Shown here piece by piece: positions 7,720-18,068 of a DNA stretch of 64,000 bases. The notes beneath the pieces are model-generated. The model saw only the letters and a program-made list of their open reading frames with translations. It ran no database searches and was not told where the DNA came from. This DNA is from PALSA-612 sp963776375. GTDB taxonomy: Bacteria; Actinomycetota; Thermoleophilia; Gaiellales; Gaiellaceae. The stretch is from positions 6,334 to 70,333 of the forward strand of contig CAVZMF010000007.1 of assembly GCA_963776375.1 (NCBI GenBank). Direction: 5' to 3'. A program made the translations under genes and the position numbers. How positions within the stretch are numbered: position 1 is the first letter of the stretch; each line of letters begins with the position of its first letter.

Positions 7720-8746
7720 ATGGTTGCCATCCTCATCGGGCTTGTCGCCGCGGCTGCGGTCGTCGCCGCCGTCGTCTGGGCTGCGCGCAGCGGCCGCGGG
7801 CTGCTCGAGCAGCGCCTGGGCGGCATCGAGGCCCGCCTCGACCGGCGGCTGACGGATCTCGACTCGCGGGTCGACGGCCGGCTCGCGGGCCTCGACGGAC
7901 GGCTCCTCTCGAGCCAGGAGAGCGCCGGCAAGACCGCGGTCGACATCGCGGAGAAGCTCGGCCGGGTCGAGGGAGCGACGGCGCAGATGCTGGCGCGGGT
8001 CGGCGACCTCGCCCGCCTGGAGCAGGTTCTGCGCCCCCCCAAGGCGCGCGGCGGCTTCGGCGAGCTGCTGCTCGAGAACCTGCTCCGCGACCGCCTGCCT
8101 CCGTCCGCGTACCAGACGCAGTACGGCTTCAAGAGCGGGGAGCGCGTGGACGCCGTGATCCGCGTCGAGAAGCTCGTCCCAATCGACGCCAAGTTCCCGC
8201 TGGACAACTTCGAGCGGATGGTCGAGGCCGAGCACGACGCCGAGCGCGAGCTCCATGCCAAGGCGTTCGCGCGCGACGTGAAGGGGCACATCGACGCGAT
8301 CGCGCAGAAGTACGTCAAGCCGTCCGAGGGCACCTACGACTTCGCCTTCATGTACCTGCCCGTCGAGGGCATCTACTACGAGCTCGTGTCCGGAAAGACG
8401 GGTGCGCTGCTCAAGTACGCGCACGACCGGAGTCGTCTTCCCGGTCTCGCCGACGACCTTCACCGCCTACCTGCAGGTGATCGCGTTCGGGCTCAAGGGC
8501 ATGGAGTTCGAGCAGAACGCGCACGAGGTGATGGCGTACCTCGCCGACCTGCGCAAGGACTTCGGCCGTTTCCGGGACGACTTCGACCTCGTCGGCAAGC
8601 ACCTGGGGAATGCACACACGAAGTACGCCGACGCGGAGAAGCGGCTCGACCGCTTCGACGGCAAGCTCGAGCGGGCGGCCGAGCACGAAGGACAGCCCGC
8701 CACGATCGAGCAGGCCCAGGCACCTCTCGCGATCGAGGCGGCCTGA
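7720..8746 (+). pseudogene. rmuC: rmuC, interrupted by a frameshift near 8428
   Basis: RmuC family (putative DNA recombination/nuclease protein limiting rearrangements). An N-terminal membrane helix (VAILIGLVAAAAVVAAVVWA) is followed by a coiled coil, then the conserved core: RGGFGELLLENLL, YGFKSGERVDAVIR, VPIDAKFPLDNFERM and LPVEGIYYELV. After KYAHDR (about 8427) the correct continuation VVFPVSPTTFTAYLQVIAFG is in another frame and runs to the stop at 8746. Total length is 3n+1, consistent with one extra base. All conserved parts are present apart from this one break, so a sequence error is as likely as a real mutation. GC-rich neighbours are intact. Confidence 0.8.
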
Positions 8747-8918
8747 ACGGCTCCAGGCCTGCGGCCGAGCAGCGCCCCACCCGGTAGCCGGCCAGCTCGC
8801 TGCCGATCCCCCGTCGGACCTGGATGTCACATCGCTCCCTCCGCACGGACCATCGAAGGCTCGGCAGCCAGTCGCACAGAGGGCTAACGTCGCCCTGACC
8901 GGCGCGTACCATGGGAAA

Positions 8919-9146
8919 GTGACCGACGCACCCACGCTCGAGCTGCTCGACTGGCTTTCCAGCCGGCCTCGCACCTACGCGGAGACGATGGAGGCCTGGC
9001 GGAGCCACTGCCCGCGGCTGCTGGTCTGGGAGGATGCGCTCCTGGCGGGCCTCGTGCGGGTTGCGAACGGACGCGTCATGCTCACGAACGCAGGCGAGGA
9101 GGCTCTCGCAGCCAGGAAGCCTCGGCCCCGCCCGGTCGTTTATTGA
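8919..9146 (+). CDS. Conserved hypothetical protein, 75 residues
   Basis: The product begins VTDAPTLELLDWLSSRPR and continues with TYAETMEAWRSHCPRLLVWE and GLVRVANGRVMLTNAGEEAL. The helix-rich N-terminus and a C-terminal wing-like strand pair (R-V-A-N-G-R-V-x-L-T-x-x-G) suggest a small winged-helix-like fold. Similar short proteins occur widely, sometimes with unreliable dehydrogenase names. GTG 8919 is the first sensible start; the upstream frame is open but not protein-like. It ends 50 bases before trxB on the same strand and may be co-transcribed with it. Confidence 0.6.
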   Translation: MTDAPTLELLDWLSSRPRTYAETMEAWRSHCPRLLVWEDALLAGLVRVANGRVMLTNAGEEALAARKPRPRPVVY

Positions 9147-9196
9147 GATAGCAACTATTCCCGCTCAGGCGGAAGCGAAAGGACTACGGAGGAGAC

Positions 9197-10168
9197 GTGA
9201 CCACCAACGACACACGCGAGCTGATCATCATCGGCGGCGGCCCGGCCGGGTACACCGCCGCCCTGTACGCAGCCCGCGCGAACCTGAATCCGCTCGTGAT
9301 CGAGGGCGTCCAGTGGGGCGGCCAGCTGATGATCACGAGCGACGTCGAGAACTATCCGGGCTACCCGGAAGGCGTTCTCGGCCCGGTGATGATGCAGGAG
9401 TTCCGCACCCAGGCCGAGCGCTTCGGTGCCGAGTTCCTGACCGACGACGTCACTCGCGTCGACTTCTCCGAGCGCCCCTTCCGCATCTTCGTCGGCGACG
9501 AGGAGCACCGCGCGTGGACGGTGATCGTCGCCACCGGCGCGAACGCGCGCCAGCTCGGTCTCGACACGGAGATCGCGCTGCAGGGCAGAGGTGTCTCGTA
9601 CTGCGCCGTCTGCGACGCCGCGTTCTTCCGGGACAAGTCCGTCGTCGTCGTCGGCGGCGGCGACTCCGCGATGGAGGAGGCGACGTTCCTGGCCAAGTTT
9701 GCCACGAAGGTGACCGTCGTCCACCGCCGCGAGGAGTTCCGCGCCTCGCCGATCATGGTCGAGCGGGCGCAGCACAACGAGAAGATCGACTGGGCCCTGA
9801 ACGCGATCGTCGACAGCGTCGTCGGCGAGGAGGTCGGGAAGGTGACCGCCGTCGTCCTACGCGACGTGCACACCGGCGAGACGCGGGAGCTCGAGGCGGA
9901 CGGCCTCTTCGTCGCGGTCGGCCACGATCCGAACACGAAGCTGTTCTTGGACTGGCTCGACCACGACAACGGCGGCTATCTCGTGGCGATGCCGGGCTCG
10001 ACGAAGACGAACGTCGAGGGCGTGTTCGCGGCCGGCGACGTGCAGGACCACGTCTACCGGCAGGCGGTTACGGCCGCAGGCTCCGGGTGTATGGCCGCCC
10101 TGGACGCCGAGCGGTTCCTGGCCGCCGAGCACCACCGCGAGCAGTCGCTGGCGGCGCAGAGCCAGTAG
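9197..10168 (+). CDS. trxB: Thioredoxin reductase
   Basis: Flavoprotein of 323 residues reducing thioredoxin with NADPH. The FAD Rossmann motif is IIGGGPAGYTAALYA near the N-terminus, the redox-active pair is CAVC around residue 136, the NADPH motif is GGGDSAMEEA, and the C-terminal FAD block is GVFAAGDVQD. Length is typical of low-molecular-weight bacterial TrxB. GGAGGAG precedes the GTG start. No thioredoxin gene is adjacent. Confidence 0.95.
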   Translation: MTTNDTRELIIIGGGPAGYTAALYAARANLNPLVIEGVQWGGQLMITSDVENYPGYPEGVLGPVMMQEFRTQAERFGAEFLTDDVTRVDFSERPFRIFVGDEEHRAWTVIVATGANARQLGLDTEIALQGRGVSYCAVCDAAFFRDKSVVVVGGGDSAMEEATFLAKFATKVTVVHRREEFRASPIMVERAQHNEKIDWALNAIVDSVVGEEVGKVTAVVLRDVHTGETRELEADGLFVAVGHDPNTKLFLDWLDHDNGGYLVAMPGSTKTNVEGVFAAGDVQDHVYRQAVTAAGSGCMAALDAERFLAAEHHREQSLAAQSQ

Positions 10169-10217
10169 GCGTTCTCGCTCCGCGGCCCGCGGGGCGAGGC
10201 TACGATCGACGAGCCCA

Positions 10218-10667
10218 GTGCCGTTCTTCATCTGCCCGAACTGCAAGAACCGGTCAGTCGACCACGACCGGCGCGAGAGCCTTACCGACTCGACTGCGGT
10301 CGGCTGCCACAAGTGCGGCTTCGGGTTCCTGTTCGAGCTGATGGACGACTACTACGCGGCGCCGGCCACCGGCATGGTCGTCTGCGACGCCGAGGGCCGA
10401 ATCCTCGCCAGCGGGCGCGGCATCTTCGAGCTCACCGGCTACCAGGAGAACGAGCTCATGGGCCGGCCGGTCGTCGACGCGCTGCACCTCGACGGGTTCG
10501 AGGAAGGGAAGAACCCCGTGGCGCTCGCTCTCGAGTGGGGCGTGCGCCGCCTCGGCGAGGAGTGCGAGCTGACCGCAGCCGGCGGCCGCAAGAAGCCCGT
10601 CACGGCCGACATCTTCCCGGCCTACGACGACGACGGCGGCTTGCTCGTCGCGCTCACGCCGCGCTAG
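10218..10667 (+). CDS. Zinc-ribbon plus PAS-domain protein
   Basis: The 149-residue product begins with a zinc ribbon (CPNC near residue 6, CHKC near residue 30) followed by a PAS domain: GMVVCDAEGRILASGRGIFE, LTGYQENELMGRP, DALHL and a closing LLVALTPR strand. PAS domains sense small ligands or redox state; no output domain is present, so it probably acts through a partner. GTG 10218 is the start. Its last four bases overlap the tail of nth on the other strand, so the two genes are convergent with no room for a separate terminator. Confidence 0.7.
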   Translation: MPFFICPNCKNRSVDHDRRESLTDSTAVGCHKCGFGFLFELMDDYYAAPATGMVVCDAEGRILASGRGIFELTGYQENELMGRPVVDALHLDGFEEGKNPVALALEWGVRRLGEECELTAAGGRKKPVTADIFPAYDDDGGLLVALTPR

Positions 10668-11332
10668 ACGCGACTCGACGGGCAGAGGTCCGCCAGCACG
10701 CAGTCCTCGCAGCGCGGGGCCCGGGCGATGCAGACGCGGCGGCCGTGCCAGATCAAGAGGTGCGGGAAGATACCCCACTCCGACCGCGGGACGAGGCGGA
10801 TCAGGTCGCGCTCGATTTTCACGGGGTCGTCGTGACGCGTCAGGCCGAGCCGCTGCGAGAGCCGGCGCACGTGCGTGTCGACGACGACGCCCTGGGGGTC
10901 GCCGAGCTCGGCCGCGACGACGTTCGCGGTCTTGCGCGCGACGCCCGGGAGCCGGACGAGCTCCTCGATCCGTCTCGGCACGCGGCCGTCGAACTCCTCG
11001 ATCAGCATCCGCATCGTCCCGCGGATCGCCTTCGTCTTCTGGCGGAAGAAGCCGGTCTGGTAGATGTCGCGCTCCAGCTCCTCGGTCGGCACGGCCAGGT
11101 AGTCCTCCGGCCGGCGGTACTTGGCGAAGAGCCGCTCCGTGACCTTGTTGACGTTCACGTCGGTCGTCTGGGCGGAGAGCATCACGGCCACGAGCAGCTC
11201 GAGCTCCGAGCGCGAGCGCAGCGCAATCTCCGCATCCGGGTGAGCGCGCTTCAGCCGCTCGATGATCGGGCCGATGCGCGTCCGCTTCGGCCCGACGCGC
11301 CGACGCGCCTCCCCGAGGTAGCTACGCGCCAC
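10664..11332 (-). CDS. nth: Endonuclease III
   Basis: Base-excision repair glycosylase/AP lyase acting on oxidised pyrimidines, 222 residues. The helix-hairpin-helix LPGVARKTANVV contains the catalytic Lys, VVVDTHVRR holds the catalytic Asp, and the C-terminus has the [4Fe-4S] pattern C-x6-C-x2-C-x5-C (CIARAPRCEDCVLADLC). LLVAVMLSAQTTDVNVN is the usual N-terminal block. The GTG start at 11332 overlaps the addA 3' end by 11 bases, so it is probably the last gene of an addB-addA-nth repair operon. Confidence 0.94.
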   Translation of the reverse strand: MARSYLGEARRRVGPKRTRIGPIIERLKRAHPDAEIALRSRSELELLVAVMLSAQTTDVNVNKVTERLFAKYRRPEDYLAVPTEELERDIYQTGFFRQKTKAIRGTMRMLIEEFDGRVPRRIEELVRLPGVARKTANVVAAELGDPQGVVVDTHVRRLSQRLGLTRHDDPVKIERDLIRLVPRSEWGIFPHLLIWHGRRVCIARAPRCEDCVLADLCPSSRV

Positions 11333-14300
11333 TGGGCGCTGCGGCGAGCTCGGGCACCGGCCGCGGCCCGCGACCCGGCAGCCGCGGCCCGGCGCACACG
11401 ACGTCGAGCGCCGGGCAGCCCGCGCACGTGAACTCGCTCGGCGTCGGCACGAAGACGCCCGAGCGGATGCGCGCGACCGCGGCCGACAGCTCCTCCTCGA
11501 GCTCCGGGACGTCCGCGCGCGAGAAGCCGGCCGACACCGCCTCGTCCGGCCGCTCCAGGAACTGGTAGACGATCTCGACCTCGTCCGCGCCGGCCCGGAA
11601 GCACGCCAGGGCGTAGACGAGCCGCTGGACGCGGTACTCCTCCTCGACCACTTCGGCCGGGCTCAGCTCGCCGAGCAGGTTCGTCTTGTAGTCGACGACG
11701 AGCGCCCGCCCGTCGCCGACGCGGAGCACGTCCAGGAAGCCGTGGAACAGCACGCCGTCGTGCTCGAACGTGAACGGCCGCTCGGCGCGCGCGTCGTCGA
11801 GCGCAGCGACCCGCCCCGCCAGCTCCGACTCGCAGTACGCGGCGGCGAGCGCACCGATGCGCTCGACCTCCTCGTCGGACGCGACCGGGTACCAGGCCCG
11901 CACCTGCTCGAGATCCGGCACGGCCGGCGCCGCGAGGTCGACCTGCTCCAGCAGCCGGTGCACGGCGTCGCCGAGCTCGGTGGCGAGCAGGCCTCCGTCC
12001 CCGGCCGCCCCGACGGGACGCCGCTCGCGCATGCCCGCCACGCGCTCGGCGAAGAAGCGGTACGAGCAGCGCTCGAAGAGCGAGATCGCGCTGTACGAGA
12101 GGCTGCGCACCTCGTAGAGCGGCGGGGCCGGGACGGGCTCCAGCGCCGGGAGCACCGGCGCGAGCGCCACCGTCCCGTCGTCGACGGTGTCGAAGAGCGT
12201 GAGCTGGGCCGGCTCCGCGGGAGGCTCGACGGAGGCCGCAGGCTCCTCCGCCTCCGCTTCGGGCGCGAAGCGCTCGATCCTGAGCAGCAGCCGGGCGTCG
12301 CCGCGCTCGAGCTCGACGGGCACCTCCGCGGCCCGCGCGAGGTCGTCCCCGGGCTGCACGCGCCGGAGCACCCATCCGATCGGCGTCTCGTCCGCCTTCT
12401 CGGGGTCGAGCGCCCCGGAGACGATCAGCCGGTCGATCGCCCGGGTCATGGCGACGTAGTAGAGACGCAGCCGCTCGGCGCGGTCCTCGGCCTCGCGCGC
12501 TGCCCGCACTTCGTCGTAGGCGAATGCGCCGCGCCGCCTGCTCGTGTACGGGTCGGCGACCTTGAAGCCGAAGCGGCCGTCCGAGAGCGCGAGGATCTCG
12601 TCGGCGGCCGGCGCCGGCCGGTCGCGCCCTGCGTCGGCGACGATCACGACCTTGAACTCGAGGCCCTTCGCGGCGTGGATCGTCAGCAGCCGGACCGCCC
12701 CGGTACCCTCCTCCTCCGCGACCGCCTCCAGCTCGCGCGCGCCGACCGCCTCCTGCTGGCGCACGAACCGCACGAAGCCCTCGATGTCGCGACCGCGCAG
12801 CTCCTCGTACGAGCGCGCGAGCCGCGCGAGCTTGCGCAGATTGGCGTAGCGCCGCTTCCCGTCCCACTGTGCGAGCACCGCCAGGTCGTAGTCGTGCTCT
12901 GCGACGATCCGCTCGCAAAGGTGCTCCAGCGAGAGGCGGGTCGACGCCGCGAGGAGCCGGTCGTAGCGCTGGCGGAATGCGCGCAGCAGCCGTTCGTCCT
13001 CCGTGGCGAGCGCGGCGGGCAGCTTCAGCTCGACCCCCGTGAACAGCGGTCGCTTCGGCGCCGCGCGGCGGATGAGAACGAGTGCGTCGTTGGACACGCC
13101 CACGAGCGGCGACGCGAGCACGGTCAGCAGCGACTGGTCGTCGTAGCGGTTGTGGAGCAGGCGCAGGTACGCGAGCAGGTCGACCACCTGCTGCTGGCCG
13201 AAGTAGCCGCGGCCGGTGGCGCGGTACGTCGGCAGCCCCGCGCGACGGAGCTCCTCCTCGTACCACTCCGCGTCCGTGCCCGCGGCGAACAGGAGCACGA
13301 TCTCGCCCGGCTCGGCCGCGCCCGCGTCGACGAGTTCCCGCACGCGCCGCGCGATGTGCCGCGCCTCCCCCCGCCGCCAGTGCTCGCCCGTGTCCGCGTA
13401 GCTCGCCTTGTCGGTGACGAGCAGCTCCACGGGGTGACCGAACACGGGATCGGGGAAGTCGCCGGAGGCCGCGAGCGGCTGGAACTCGTCCCCGAACTCC
13501 TCGCCGAAGAGGAAGTTGACGGCCGCGAGCACCTCCGGCCGGGAGCGGTAGTTGCGCGTCAGCGCGAGACCGCCGCCCGCCCGTTCGCGCCGCCCGCGGA
13601 AGACGGCCACGTCCGCGTGCCGGAACCCGTAGATGGACTGGAACTCGTCGCCGACGAAGAACACCTCCCTGTCGCCGGGACCGTCCACGAGCAGGTCGAT
13701 CAGCTCGCACTGCAGGCGATTCGTGTCCTGGAACTCGTCGACCATCAGCGAGCGGAAGCGCAGCTGCTCGCGCTCGCGGATGTCCTCGTTGTCGCGGAGC
13801 AGGTCGCGCGCCGCGAGCTGGAGATCCTCGAAGTCGAGCGCCGACTCCCGCTCCTTCGCGCCGGAGTAGGCGTCGTGGAAGCGGTCGAGCAGCTCCTGCA
13901 GCAGCTCCCGGTCGCCGGCGGCGATCGAGTCGAGGGCAGCCTGCTCGACCCGCTTCCGCGCCTCCTCGTAGCTCGCGGCGCGCTCGCCGCGGGCTCGGAA
14001 CGCAGCGAGATCGAGCAGCCGGTCGGGCAGCGGCCGCCCCTCGAGCAGCGCGAGCAGCGCGGCCGAGTTGTCTCGCTGCGTCGCCGTCGCACCGGCGTCA
14101 CCGGCGAGGCAGCGCGCGGACTCGCGTAGCTCGTCCACACGCTCGTCGAGCGGTGCTGCCTCGCCGAGCTCGAGCACGAGCGGCCGGCCGGCCGCGCGCA
14201 GCGTGCCGTAGATGCCGATCAGCATCCCGCGCAGCCGCGCGCCGCCGTAAGCGACGAGCAGCCGCAGCCGGTCGGGCTCGCCGCCCGCGCAGAACGAGGC

Positions 14301-14699
14301 CAGCGCCTCGTCGAACGCCTCGCCGCGCAGGACGGCGGCCTGCGCCTCGTCCAGTTCCCGGAAGCGCGGGTCGAGCCCGGCCGCGAACGGGTGCGCGCGC
14401 AATAGCCGGTTGCAGAAGCCGTGGATGGTGGAGATCCAGGCGCCGTCGAGCGCGCGGGCGGCGTCCGGCCGGCCGCGCGCGAGCAGCGCCTCGCGGATCC
14501 GCGAGCGCAGCTCGCCGGCGGCCTTCCGCGTGTAGGTGATGACGAGCATCGAGTCGACGTCCAGGCCGTCGTCGCAGACGGCGCGCGCGAACCGCTCGAC
14601 CAGCACGGCCGTCTTGCCCGTGCCGGCGCCCGCCGAGACGAACACTTCGCCGCGCGCCTCGATCGCCGCCTGCTGCTCTGGATTCGGCGGCCAGCTCAT
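11322..14699 (-). CDS. addA: AddA-like UvrD-family helicase-nuclease
   Basis: 1125 residues. Helicase motifs: Walker A SAGAGTGKTAVL, Ia LVITYTRKAAGELRSR, II MVDEFQDTNRLQ, III GDEFQSIYGFRHAD, IV LTRNYRS, V LLTIHAAKGLEFKVV and VI LYYVAMTRAIDR. The C-terminal RecB-type nuclease has GDAVHRLLEQ and the catalytic VVDYKTN. Unusually for AddA, cysteines placed like an Fe-S staple flank the nuclease (FERCSYRFF and FTCAGCPALDVVC). With addB this should resect double-strand breaks for recombination. ATG 14699 is chosen because it overlaps the addB stop as ATGA; longer starts lie inside addB. Confidence 0.85.
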   Translation of the reverse strand: MSWPPNPEQQAAIEARGEVFVSAGAGTGKTAVLVERFARAVCDDGLDVDSMLVITYTRKAAGELRSRIREALLARGRPDAARALDGAWISTIHGFCNRLLRAHPFAAGLDPRFRELDEAQAAVLRGEAFDEALASFCAGGEPDRLRLLVAYGGARLRGMLIGIYGTLRAAGRPLVLELGEAAPLDERVDELRESARCLAGDAGATATQRDNSAALLALLEGRPLPDRLLDLAAFRARGERAASYEEARKRVEQAALDSIAAGDRELLQELLDRFHDAYSGAKERESALDFEDLQLAARDLLRDNEDIREREQLRFRSLMVDEFQDTNRLQCELIDLLVDGPGDREVFFVGDEFQSIYGFRHADVAVFRGRRERAGGGLALTRNYRSRPEVLAAVNFLFGEEFGDEFQPLAASGDFPDPVFGHPVELLVTDKASYADTGEHWRRGEARHIARRVRELVDAGAAEPGEIVLLFAAGTDAEWYEEELRRAGLPTYRATGRGYFGQQQVVDLLAYLRLLHNRYDDQSLLTVLASPLVGVSNDALVLIRRAAPKRPLFTGVELKLPAALATEDERLLRAFRQRYDRLLAASTRLSLEHLCERIVAEHDYDLAVLAQWDGKRRYANLRKLARLARSYEELRGRDIEGFVRFVRQQEAVGARELEAVAEEEGTGAVRLLTIHAAKGLEFKVVIVADAGRDRPAPAADEILALSDGRFGFKVADPYTSRRRGAFAYDEVRAAREAEDRAERLRLYYVAMTRAIDRLIVSGALDPEKADETPIGWVLRRVQPGDDLARAAEVPVELERGDARLLLRIERFAPEAEAEEPAASVEPPAEPAQLTLFDTVDDGTVALAPVLPALEPVPAPPLYEVRSLSYSAISLFERCSYRFFAERVAGMRERRPVGAAGDGGLLATELGDAVHRLLEQVDLAAPAVPDLEQVRAWYPVASDEEVERIGALAAAYCESELAGRVAALDDARAERPFTFEHDGVLFHGFLDVLRVGDGRALVVDYKTNLLGELSPAEVVEEEYRVQRLVYALACFRAGADEVEIVYQFLERPDEAVSAGFSRADVPELEEELSAAVARIRSGVFVPTPSEFTCAGCPALDVVCAGPRLPGRGPRPVPELAAAPSGA

Positions 14700-17612
14700 G
14701 CCCTGCGCACCCGACATACGGTCCAGAGATCGCACCACGCCGGGCATTCGTCGCCCTTCGGGTCGTGCCGCACGTCACCCTCCTGGATCCGGACCGCAAA
14801 CTCCCGCGCCTTCTCCCGCGCCGCCTCCACGCGTGTCCAGAAGGTGTCGTCGTCGACGTAGTCGTTGTCCGCGAGCCCGGGGAGCCCGTCCTCGCGGGCC
14901 CCCTCTCGCAGCAGCCCGCGCATCTTCCGCGCGCCGGACAGCGGACGGTACAGGCCGCCGAGCGGCTCGATGCCGACGAGATCGCGCAGCACGAGCATGT
15001 ACAGCGGGATCTGGAGCCGCAGCTCCTTCTCGATCTCGGCCGCCGAGTGCGCCGCCTTGCCGGACTTGTAGTCGATGACGATCCCGCGTGCGCTGAAGGG
15101 GTCGACGTCGATCCGGTCGATCTTGCCCGAGAGCGTGATGCCGTCGAGATCGATGCCGCGCTGTAGCTCCTGCGGCGAGCGCTCCGACCCGAACGAGACC
15201 TCGAACCGCCTCGGGACGAGCGGCAGCGGGGCCTCCGCCTCCGCGCGGACGAGCGCCTCGAGGTCCCGCCAGAGCGTCTGGTCGAGTTCGCGCCGCTGCA
15301 GATCGGTCATGTCCATCCGCACGCCGCCGAGTGCGTCGTCGAGACAGGCGCGCATGAAGCGCACGGCGTCCTCGACGCGATCGGCCTCGACGCGGTCCAG
15401 ACCCCAGCTCCTTCGGCAACCCGGAGAAGAACCGGCTCAGCGCCGTGTGGGCGACGCTGCCCTTGAGCTTGGCGTCGACCTCGGCGTCGATCGACTTCGG
15501 GTCGAGATAGCGCTCGACGAACCAGGCAGACGAGCAGTCGGCGAAGCGCTCGAGCTCGGTGACGCCGAAAGCGTCGCGCGCGCCGAGCGATTCGAGCACG
15601 AGCGGGTGGGTCAGCTTCGTGCGCCGCGCGAATGCTCCGCGGGCGCGTCCCAGCCGTCGCTCCCAGCCGTTTGCCCTCGCGAGCGCCGACGCCTCCGCAC
15701 GCTCGACCGCATCGAGCCGGGCAACCGCCCGCAGCCGCTCCCGCTCGGTCCTCGCCTCTTCCAGCGGCCGCGTCAGCGCGGAGAGCGGGCGCCGGATGGT
15801 CCAGCGGGCGACGTCGTCGGGATCGAAGACGCCCCGGACGTCGTCCCAGAACGGGCTCGGCTCGCGCGGAGCGCCCTCGTCGGTCGCCGCCTCGCGGACG
15901 AGATACAGCCGGCGGGTCGCACGGGCGCACGCCGTGTAGAAGAGGTAGCGGTCGCGGTCGACAGCCCCCGCGCGCAGCAGGCGCCCGCCCAGGCTCCGGC
16001 GCGCCGCGTCGTCGAGGAACGGCGACTCGCGCTCGCGCCGCGGGAGCGAAGCCTCCTCGAGCCCGAGCACGAAGACGACCTCGAAGCGCCTCGTCCGCGC
16101 CCGCGCCAGGTCGAGTACAGCCACGCGGCCGGCCTCGCCGGCGCGCGCACCGGGCACGAAGGCGTCCTCGAGCGCCGTGACCACCTCCTCGCGGGCCACC
16201 TCGCCGCCGAGCCGCCGCCACCCGTCGAGCTCGTCGAGCAGGCGATGGACCGTCTCGAAGGCACGAAGATCGCGTCGCGTCTCCTCGGTCGCGGCCGGCT
16301 CGCCGGGCGGGTGCGCGGCGGCGGTCATCCGGCGCGCCCGCTCGCGGACGGCGGCGACCGGGTCCGGATCGGAGCGCAAAGCCTCCACGACCCTGAGCGC
16401 GCCGGGCCGGAGCTTCTCGATCTCCTCGGCCACGCGCTCGGGCTGGCTGATCGCGCGGCCGCGCAGCCGGCCCTCCGCGAAGTCGACCTGGTGGCGGGGC
16501 AGCCCGGAGAACGGCGAGCGCAGGAAGGCGAACAGCGCAGCGCGGTCGGCGCCGAGCCAGGCGAAGCGGAGCAGGGAGCAGAGCGCGGCGCCGTAAACGG
16601 TGCGCGGCAGTCGTGTCCGGCCCTCGAGCGCGTAGGGGATGCCGGCGGAGCCGAACGCCGTCTCCAGCGGGCCGGCGAAGCGGTCGACGCTCGGGCAGAC
16701 GACGGCGATCGTCTCGGCCGCGAGGCCGCTGCGCAGCAGGTCGAGGATCTCGTCCGCCGCCAGCTCGAGCGCTCCGCGCGTGCCCGCGCCCTCGAGGAAG
16801 CGGATCGCGCCGCCGATATCGACCGCCGGAGGAGGCGCGTCGGCGAAGAGCGCGCGCTCGAGATGGGCGAGCGCCGGGTGGGCGATTTCGTCGAAGCGCG
16901 GCGGCAGTTCCTCGATCCGGCCGTCCGCGAGCCGTGCGAGGTCCTCGACCGTCCCCTGGACGGCCGCGAACGCCGGTCGGCCCGGCTCATAGGGAACCGA
17001 GACCGTCACGTCGGCGCGGCCGGCGAGCGACTCCAGCAGCCGCCACTCGGCGCCGGTCAGGTCCTCGAAGCCGTACGCGTAGACGGGGCGACCCTGCCAG
17101 GCGGCGAGGTCGCCGCCGATCCGCTCAGCCGCGCGCGCCCGCAGCAGGTCGCGGTCCCAGAGCCCCGCCCGATCGAGCTCCGCCCGGTAGGCCGCGAAGA
17201 GCCGCCCCAGGTCTCCGTCGACCTTCCCGGGCTCGAGCAGCCCGGACTGGAGCTCTCCGAGCGCCGCCAGCAGCACGGGAGCGAATCCGGCCCGCTTCGC
17301 CGAAGCGCCAAGCCCGTTCAGCGATACGGAGGCGAGCGCCCGCCTGATCACGAGGACGCGCTGGGCGTCGGACGCAACCGGCCGGGCATCGGGAGCGCCG
17401 CGGGCGATCTCGCCGAAGATGTCGTCGAACGTTCCGATCCGGCCGCCGAGCAGCGCGCCGGCGCGGCCGAGCAGGTCGCGCTCGACCCGGTCGATGTCCG
17501 CTCGGTTCGGCACGATCAGCACAGGCTCGCGGCCGATGTCGGCCAGATAGCGATCCAGGAGCAGGGCGACTTTTCCCGCGTTCGCGGGTCCCGCGAGCAG
17601 CGTCAGCGGCAT
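14696..17612 (-). pseudogene. addB: addB-like nuclease/inactive-helicase subunit, one frameshift at 15402-15405
   Basis: The N-terminus LTLLAGPANAGKVALLLDRY keeps a G-x-x-x-x-G-K loop as in AddB; further blocks are DRDRYLFYTACARATRRLYL and the nuclease GIVIDYKSGKAA. The Fe-S staple Cys are in FADCSSAWF and ECPAWCDLWTVC. After FFSGLPKELG the frame is lost; it resumes as LDRVEADRVEDAVRFM one base further on. The break coincides with a four-base homopolymer (CCCC at 15402-15405), and deleting one base restores GLDRVEA. Total length is 3n+1. All motifs are intact on both sides, so sequencing error is likely. ATG 17612 precedes the protein-like sequence. Confidence 0.82.
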
Positions 17613-17687
17613 CGCCGCCAGTCTACGACTGTCGCGGGACGGCTCCGAAGCCGCGCTCGAAGGAAGCGAGCAAAGAGCGAAAAACGC

Positions 17688-17712
17688 TTCGGGCGGCCGT
17701 GAGCCGCCCGAA
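17688..17712 (-). terminator. Intrinsic terminator after the zinc-ribbon gene
   Basis: A 10-bp stem (TTCGGGCGGC with its complement) with a 5-base loop is followed, on the minus strand, by GCG and a five-T run. It lies 24 bases after the stop of the gene at 17737-17934 and before the addB start. Confidence 0.8.
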
Positions 17713-17736
17713 ACAGGCAATTCTCCGCGCTTGTCG

Positions 17737-17934
17737 TTACGCCGGCACGGATTTGGGCCGGCGACCCCGGCGGGCGACGGCCGAGCCCGGAAGCCCCCCT
17801 GCGCACGAGTCGCAAAGGTCCGCCTGCTTTGACCCACGACGCGCGTCCGTGTAATTCAGGCGCATCATCGCGCCCTTTCCTTCACCGACCTCGGTGCCAC
17901 AGCTGTCGCATACGAGGATCGTCTTTCGGGCCAC
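17737..17934 (-). CDS. Small zinc-ribbon protein, 65 residues
   Basis: The product MARKTILVCDSCGTEVGEG...QADLCDSC has two CDSC knuckles about 32 residues apart and a basic C-terminus (RRGRRPK), the pattern of small actinobacterial zinc-ribbon proteins with a possible nucleic-acid role. GGGAGGTAGAGC precedes the start codon. It has its own terminator and is divergent from the dehydrogenase gene. Its function is not known. Confidence 0.75.
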   Translation of the reverse strand: MARKTILVCDSCGTEVGEGKGAMMRLNYTDARRGSKQADLCDSCAGGLPGSAVARRGRRPKSVPA

Positions 17935-18068
17935 GCTCTACCTCCCTTGGGTTGGTTCGCCGTAGCCCCATAGAGTAGAGAAAGCACACGTGTAACGCGC
18001 CGGATCTATTTCATGGTGATTTCCACGCGCCCTTCCTTTCGGTCTGCCCTGCGTAGAATCGGCCCCCG

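Noticed and set aside
11742..14129. Long plus-strand open frame opposite addA, and a similar one at 15075-17702 opposite addB
   Set aside because: Their translations are Arg/Ala/Glu-rich without domain signatures and mirror the codon bias of the real minus-strand genes. They are antisense shadows of high-GC coding sequence.
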